This document shows positions 28,895 through 33,156 of a DNA stretch of 33,156 nt, piece by piece (the first letter of the stretch is position 1; each line of letters begins with the position of its first letter). The position numbers were made by a program, and so were the translations under genes. The notes below the pieces were generated by a model. That model saw nothing but the letters and a program-made list of their open reading frames with translations, had not been told where the DNA came from and searched no databases. Source of the DNA: a virus; the IMG/VR virus record IMGVR_UViG_3300037042_003829, positions 1 through 33,156 of that record. The stretch is one strand, 5' to 3'.

Positions 28895-30166
28895 ATGATA
28901 ACAAACAAAACAATTTTAATCGTTGGTGATTCTGTAATACATTCAAGTGGTGTTGGAAATCAATTACGACATGTATCACGTAAATTAATTCAGAATGGCA
29001 ATAAAGTAATAACCATTGGTGTAATCAATGATAAGAATATACCACAACCCCACATTCATAAGTTTGATGGGGGGGAAGAAGTAATGATTTATTATAGCAA
29101 TAAATATGATGATATTATGCTATACGACCATATTATAAAGACACATGCTATTGATTGTATAGTATTAATGACTGACCCCTATAGATTTTATAATTACTTC
29201 ACATACAGTTATTTATTTCGTAATAAACTTAGTGTGTACTACATTTCTGTATGGGATTCGGATTTAGTTCCCGTTGAAGGTGGTAAATATCATTTCAATC
29301 TTCCCCTATATGAATCCTTTGATGCCATTGGATGTATAAGTAAACAAACAGTTGATTTTACAAATAATGTTTTAAGTAAATCATTTCAGAATAATTTACC
29401 AGTCGTATCCTATGTTGGACATGGTAGCGATGAAAATGTATTTAAACCCTTAATGCCCAATGAATATACAAATGTAAAGGATAGATTGTTTCGTGGTATG
29501 AATCCATCATTCGTCGTAATGCTTAATAGTCGTAATCAATCACGAAAGAAAATACCTGATTTGATTGAAGCATTTAAATTATTTTCGGATTCCCTATCCT
29601 ATGATGAAAAAAGTAAGGTAGCATTACTATTACAGACCGAACTTAGTAGTGAATATGGTACAAATTTAGTGGAAGTATGTGCTGCCCTTGCCCCCCACTG
29701 TAATATATTCATTAATACAGACCGTGTACCTGAATATATATTAAATCAAATGTATAACTGTGCAGATGTTGTTGTTAATATAAGTAATGCCGAAGGATTT
29801 GGTTTAAGTGCGAATGAAGGAATGCTTGCCGGTAAACCACTTATACTTAATAATACAGGGGGACTGAAAGACCAAGGTAACGGTCCGTGGTGTAAGTATG
29901 TAACTAATCAACGTACAATAATTGGTTCCCCCCAGACACCATATTTGACAGACCTTAATGCTAATATTGATGATGTTGCTAGGAAAATACGGGAATGGTA
30001 TGATACACCCCCTTATCAACGAAAAGAACTTGGTTTACAGGGAAGACAATACTGTATCCTTAATGGGTTAACTGCCATCCAATTTTCAACGGCAGTTGTC
30101 GAAGGAATAACAAAAATGGTAGAATCCTTTGTTCCTATTAATAATTTCAATCTTTATAAAATATAA
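28895..30166 (+). CDS. GT-B glycosyltransferase, GT4-like
   Basis: A 423-residue glycosyltransferase. The N-terminal domain starts ILIVGDSVIHSSGVGNQLRHVSRKL, the acceptor-side loop typical of GT4 enzymes; a linker around GHGSDENVFKPLMPNEY opens the donor domain; the signature AEGFGLSANEGMLAGKPLILNNTGG (about 298-322) contains the EGFGL..nEgm segment that binds the nucleotide sugar. The enzyme would act in the cytoplasm on a glycan or virion protein. It is followed within three bases by a second GT4-like gene. Confidence 0.9.
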   Translation: MITNKTILIVGDSVIHSSGVGNQLRHVSRKLIQNGNKVITIGVINDKNIPQPHIHKFDGGEEVMIYYSNKYDDIMLYDHIIKTHAIDCIVLMTDPYRFYNYFTYSYLFRNKLSVYYISVWDSDLVPVEGGKYHFNLPLYESFDAIGCISKQTVDFTNNVLSKSFQNNLPVVSYVGHGSDENVFKPLMPNEYTNVKDRLFRGMNPSFVVMLNSRNQSRKKIPDLIEAFKLFSDSLSYDEKSKVALLLQTELSSEYGTNLVEVCAALAPHCNIFINTDRVPEYILNQMYNCADVVVNISNAEGFGLSANEGMLAGKPLILNNTGGLKDQGNGPWCKYVTNQRTIIGSPQTPYLTDLNANIDDVARKIREWYDTPPYQRKELGLQGRQYCILNGLTAIQFSTAVVEGITKMVESFVPINNFNLYKI

Positions 30167-30169
30167 TAT

Positions 30170-31381
30170 ATGACTAAATATACAACAATACTTGAAGGTC
30201 CGGCATTGAACCGCAGTGGATATGGCGAAATGACAGATTCCATTTTTGAATGTCTACATTCTTATCTTAAATGTGATACATCGATTAATGTTACGGGATG
30301 GGGTGCTTGCCCGAACCGAAGTTCGACAGAACCCCGTGATAGACTTATTGAAAGTAAAATCATAAGGGGTCAGAAAGAAGTACCACAACCTGACATATAT
30401 TTCGCTGTAACCATACCCCATTTAAGTCATGCCCCTGTTGGTAAGAAAATGGATATTAACTTTAGTGCTGGCATTGAAGTAGATTTTGTTTATGATAATG
30501 TTATTGATGGATTGAATAAACATAGTCTGAATATCGTCTGTAGTGAATTCGCAAGAACAGTATATGAAAACAGTCCGAAAAAGGTAACAAGTCCCATTGA
30601 AGTAGTATCTTGGTCTGCCAATACAGCAGTATATAAAATGACGAAGGAAACCTTACCAACAGTTGATAAGATGATGGAAGAAGTTGATGAAAAGGAAGCA
30701 TTCCTATTTGTTGGTCAGATTACCCATAATAATATATTTAGTGATAGAAAAGATGTCGGTAATCTATGTAAGACATTCTATGAAACATTCTGGCAGGAAG
30801 AAGTAATGCCTGCCCTTATATTAAAAACAAGTGGTATTAGTTTTAGTACAATGGATAGAAATCACTGTATGGAAAGAATACAACAATTGAAAAATGCAAT
30901 GGCAGCAGAATTGAAAGTGGATGTTAAAGAATTACCATCTATCTACGTTCTTCATGGTGAATTAACGGAAATTGAAATGAATGCTTTATATAATCATAAT
31001 AAGGTAATAGCACATATCAGTTTCAGTCACGGGGAAGGATTTGGAATGCCTTTACTTCAGTCATCCTTAAGCGGTAAACCTGTTATAGCACCCAACTATA
31101 GTGGGCATTTGGATTTCCTACCAAAGGAACGTGCTATATTGTTGGATGGTGAACTAAAGGAAATACATCCATCCATTGTGTCGGAATACTTTCCACCAAA
31201 GTCCAAATGGTTTGTAGTGGATTATAAGAAAGCAATGACTGTTTTAATGAATTTCTATAAAAATGATAGAACATTACATAATACACTGGCAACATTACTT
31301 GCTAAGGAAAATTCAGAAAAGTTCAATATGGAAAAAATGAAGTACAGACTGCATAAAGTGCTTGATAAATACATAAAATAA
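30170..31381 (+). CDS. GT-B glycosyltransferase, GT4-like, second
   Basis: A 403-residue glycosyltransferase. ILEGPALNRSGYGEMTDSIFECL at the N-terminus is the acceptor-side loop, and HGEGFGMPLLQSSLSGKPVIAPNYSGHLDFL (about 287-317) is the donor-binding signature with its EGFGMP core. It is only distantly similar to the preceding enzyme, so the pair are probably sequential transferases rather than a recent duplication. The stop is followed by about 115 bases without a clear gene. Confidence 0.9.
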   Translation: MTKYTTILEGPALNRSGYGEMTDSIFECLHSYLKCDTSINVTGWGACPNRSSTEPRDRLIESKIIRGQKEVPQPDIYFAVTIPHLSHAPVGKKMDINFSAGIEVDFVYDNVIDGLNKHSLNIVCSEFARTVYENSPKKVTSPIEVVSWSANTAVYKMTKETLPTVDKMMEEVDEKEAFLFVGQITHNNIFSDRKDVGNLCKTFYETFWQEEVMPALILKTSGISFSTMDRNHCMERIQQLKNAMAAELKVDVKELPSIYVLHGELTEIEMNALYNHNKVIAHISFSHGEGFGMPLLQSSLSGKPVIAPNYSGHLDFLPKERAILLDGELKEIHPSIVSEYFPPKSKWFVVDYKKAMTVLMNFYKNDRTLHNTLATLLAKENSEKFNMEKMKYRLHKVLDKYIK

Positions 31382-31496
31382 TATATAATGATTCTATGAA
31401 ATATTATGAAATGTTGTGAACACAGATTAGAAAAAAATAAATTCAACTTTACAAATTCTATTTACTATTTATATGGAATGACAGTAATATAAAAAT
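31382..31496 (+). other. Short intergenic stretch
   Basis: AT-rich spacer with no terminator or promoter that I can support. Reading TTTATATGG and AATATAAAAAT before ATG 31497 as promoter parts would be speculation. Confidence 0.5.
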
Positions 31497-31706
31497 ATGA
31501 ATAAACTAAAAACTATAAATATTGATGGTATTGAATACAATCTTACCCCCGTCAAAAGACTACAAGTGGAAGTTGGGGATATTATTACTGTAATAGACCA
31601 TGTTGGTAATTCCAATAAACTACAGGTGGAAGAAATTGAATGGGATAATTTATGTGGTGATTATGTTAAGACTACCTATACCCTTATAAGTTATGAAAAA
31701 ATCTAA
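31497..31706 (+). CDS. Small beta-rich protein
   Basis: A 69-residue protein with likely beta-barrel or SH3-like plan (MNKLKTINIDGIEYNLTPVKRLQVEVGDIITVIDHVGNSNKLQVEEIEWDNLCGDYVKTTYTLISYEKI). The segment VEVGDIITVIDHVG resembles small RNA- or protein-binding barrels. It overlaps the next gene by 14 bases, so it is expressed with the third glycosyltransferase. No family is recognised. Confidence 0.62.
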   Translation: MNKLKTINIDGIEYNLTPVKRLQVEVGDIITVIDHVGNSNKLQVEEIEWDNLCGDYVKTTYTLISYEKI

Positions 31707-32364
31707 AATATCAATAAACTATGTTGTATTGTCCTGTCCAAAAGACAATGAAAAAGTGGTGGTATCATTGCTTCAATATCTATCAAAAAATAAAGATACT
31801 AATGATAACATATTGCTATTATTTGACGGTTCAGAAGATAATGTGCCGTCATGCTATAAAAAGTATGCCCAACCATTCTGTCACAAGTTGGATTACAGTT
31901 ATTCGGAACACCGCAATTACATTCTGGGGTTCCTTAAAAATGATTATTCGCTGTTTCTTGATAGTGACGAAAGAATACCGAAAGAATTAATATATAATAT
32001 AAAGGATATAATTAGTAATAATGACTATCCAGATTTGATTAATTTACCACGTATCAATATAGTAGAAGGCCTTACACAGGAAGCAGCAAAACAGTATGGT
32101 TGGTCAGTGACAGATAATAATATCATTCAATGGGAACAGGGTGATTATCAAACAAGGTTATTCAAGAATGGGATTGGTCTAAAATGGACGGGTAATTTAC
32201 ACGAAAGAATCTATACTGGTAAAAATAATACAGTATATACCTTAATGCGTCTTCCACAGAATGCTATCATACATAGAAAGACACTGGAAGTTCAATTGAA
32301 GGGTAATGAAGATTATAAGTCTAAATATACCCTATCAGAAAACCAAGGAAAACATATATGCTAA
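31693..32364 (+). CDS. GT-A glycosyltransferase, GT2/WaaE-like
   Basis: A 223-residue glycosyltransferase. LLLFDGSEDN (41-50) is the nucleotide-sugar loop, SEHRNYIL (71-78) and the metal-binding LFLDSDER (88-94; the DxD equivalent) follow the pattern RNxxLxxxxxDYxLxLDxDE of the WaaE/KdtX-like GT2 enzymes. The later WTGNLHERIYTG fits the acceptor part (xxxxHExxx). It overlaps the gene before by 14 bases and the next by 7. Confidence 0.85.
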   Translation: MKKSKISINYVVLSCPKDNEKVVVSLLQYLSKNKDTNDNILLLFDGSEDNVPSCYKKYAQPFCHKLDYSYSEHRNYILGFLKNDYSLFLDSDERIPKELIYNIKDIISNNDYPDLINLPRINIVEGLTQEAAKQYGWSVTDNNIIQWEQGDYQTRLFKNGIGLKWTGNLHERIYTGKNNTVYTLMRLPQNAIIHRKTLEVQLKGNEDYKSKYTLSENQGKHIC

Positions 32365-32798
32365 CAAATGAAAATATAAAATCCCTGACATACTACGCCA
32401 ATCATAGGTCATTTGGACATTGGTTATATAATGGCGTCGGTGAACCAGATACAGCATTTGGATTTACTTATATCATTACTAGTCTTATAAACCATAAGAA
32501 ATACATTGGGTGTAAACAGATAAAAGTAAAGAAGAAGAAAGATGATTGGCGTGTATATACAGGCAGTAATACAGAACTTAATCAAGATATAACGACCCAC
32601 GGCAAGCAATACTTTCTATTTGAAATCATATCCTTATACTATAATAAGCAGTCATTACGTATGGCAGAAGCACGTATGATACTGGGGTCCGATGCATTGA
32701 ATAGGAATGACTACTACAATCAATATTTACAGATAAGACTACGTGTACTGCCGAAGAACAAAGTGTCCTATCTACCAACACTTAACAAAATAAAATGA
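32358..32798 (+). CDS. GIY-YIG-like nuclease, Seg-like
   Basis: A 146-residue protein with a degenerate GIY-YIG core: GFTYIITSLINHKKYIGCKQ (35-54) holds the GxxY and YIG parts, and WRVYTGSNTELNQDITTHGKQYFLFEIISLYYNKQSLRMAEARMILGSDAL carries the conserved pattern WxxYxGSxxxLxxDixxxGkxxFxxEIi...E (catalytic Glu about 104). This pattern is common in Seg-like phage homing endonucleases. No DNA-binding repeats follow, unlike the nuclease at 22122. It may be a homing or a defence nuclease. Confidence 0.78.
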   Translation: MLTNENIKSLTYYANHRSFGHWLYNGVGEPDTAFGFTYIITSLINHKKYIGCKQIKVKKKKDDWRVYTGSNTELNQDITTHGKQYFLFEIISLYYNKQSLRMAEARMILGSDALNRNDYYNQYLQIRLRVLPKNKVSYLPTLNKIK

Positions 32799-33052
32799 AA
32801 ATAACCTATACAGAACATGACCTTGGTGGTCCCGTAGAAGTCGAACATAATGTTGATGATACAGTATGGCATAAGATTAAAAATCTATTACATAAGCAAG
32901 TCCCCCCTTTTACCCCCCTAGTCAATACAATGATTACATTAAGGGATAGGAATGGCATAGAACAACAGGCACTTGTAACACGAATGGAACCCCAATATAC
33001 GGGGGATGATTACGTTAAGATGATGCTTGTAGTGGATTACTTCACAAAGTAG
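32795..33052 (+). CDS. Small beta-rich protein at the end of the map
   Basis: An 85-residue protein with alternating strands (MKITYTEHDLGGPVEVEHNVDDTVWHKIKNLLHKQVPPFTPLVNTMITLRDRNGIEQQALVTRMEPQYTGDDYVKMMLVVDYF). It starts in the ATGA overlap with the nuclease gene. The stop TAG is used, which is rare here. Function unknown. Confidence 0.6.
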   Translation: MKITYTEHDLGGPVEVEHNVDDTVWHKIKNLLHKQVPPFTPLVNTMITLRDRNGIEQQALVTRMEPQYTGDDYVKMMLVVDYFTK

Positions 33053-33156
33053 TAATAATAACGATAAAGTGTATAAAAAGGGACATTACATATATACTGT
33101 GTATAAAAAAGGGAACCTATACTTCCGTATATACGTAAGAATCGAAGGTTGCCGAC
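33053..33156 (+). other. Terminal intergenic segment with short repeats
   Basis: Contains GTGTATAAAAA(A)GGGA twice (from 33069 and from about 33101), TATACT twice, and the perfect palindrome CGTATATACG at 33125-33134. With bases 1-87 it forms one intergenic region if the molecule is circular. A cos site or a control region may lie here, but I cannot define it. Confidence 0.5.
33147..33156 (+). repeat. Terminal direct repeat
   Basis: GGTTGCCGAC at 33147-33156 is identical to 1-10. A ten-base match at both ends is not expected by chance and most likely reflects overlap of a circular or circularly permuted assembly, though a genuine short terminal repeat cannot be excluded. Confidence 0.85.

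Noticed and set aside
1-33156. Stop codon reassignment (TAG as an amino acid)
   Set aside because: TAG stops are rare but two genes use them as normal ends (24135-24137 and 33050-33052), and all gene models close well with the standard code.

Overview
The window reads as a complete or nearly complete tailed-phage genome of about 33 kb. It is AT-rich, and every gene but one small ORF lies on the + strand. The first and last ten bases are identical (1-10 and 33147-33156), as expected for a circular map cut open with a short overlap. The host is probably a member of Bacteroidota. Most starts sit in A/T-rich sequence without a clear Shine-Dalgarno, the tail fibre carries SYATTASYAL-type and GIGTSTPSAKLDLSG-type motifs that I associate with this phylum and its phages, and the lipoprotein signal is of the relaxed type. 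This is inference; no host gene is present.

Layout. 88-1580: small DNA-binding-type proteins and the small terminase. 1577-8618: a lambda-like head module (large terminase, gpW-like protein, portal, S49 protease with a nested scaffold start, coiled-coil protein, major capsid), with an FkbM-type methyltransferase inserted after the terminase. 8706-13439: neck, tail tube, chaperone-like protein and tape measure. 13457-22081: distal tail and receptor-binding proteins, ending in a 1196-residue fibre. 22122-23431: GIY-YIG homing endonuclease coupled to a second FkbM-like methyltransferase. 23422-25188: a candidate lysis/membrane cassette. 25189-25986: a gene-free segment with two promoters and a probable large structured RNA. 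25987-28883: short transcription units with strong promoters and terminators, including a divergent 45-residue - strand gene. 28895-33052: two GT-B glycosyltransferases, one GT-A (GT2-like) glycosyltransferase, a GIY-YIG-like nuclease and small proteins.

How it fits together. The head and tail genes form one late block punctuated by intrinsic terminators after the capsid and tail-tube genes. Genes that restart after these breaks, and the nested scaffold start, share the motif TTGACATCA 10-15 bases before ATG. Three glycosyltransferases and two FkbM-like methyltransferases suggest that the phage decorates its virion or a host glycan with methylated sugars. I recognise no polymerase, helicase, primase, integrase, repressor or endolysin, so replication and lysis either depend on the host or are done by unrecognised proteins.

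The strongest unexplained signals are the ~520-nt RNA at 25382-25902 with mutually exclusive helices near its 3' end, a hairpin element (GTCGG-N5-CCGAC in an A5...GTAT frame) repeated at four places, the TTGACATCA start motif, and near-total loss of GATC and RGCY sites.
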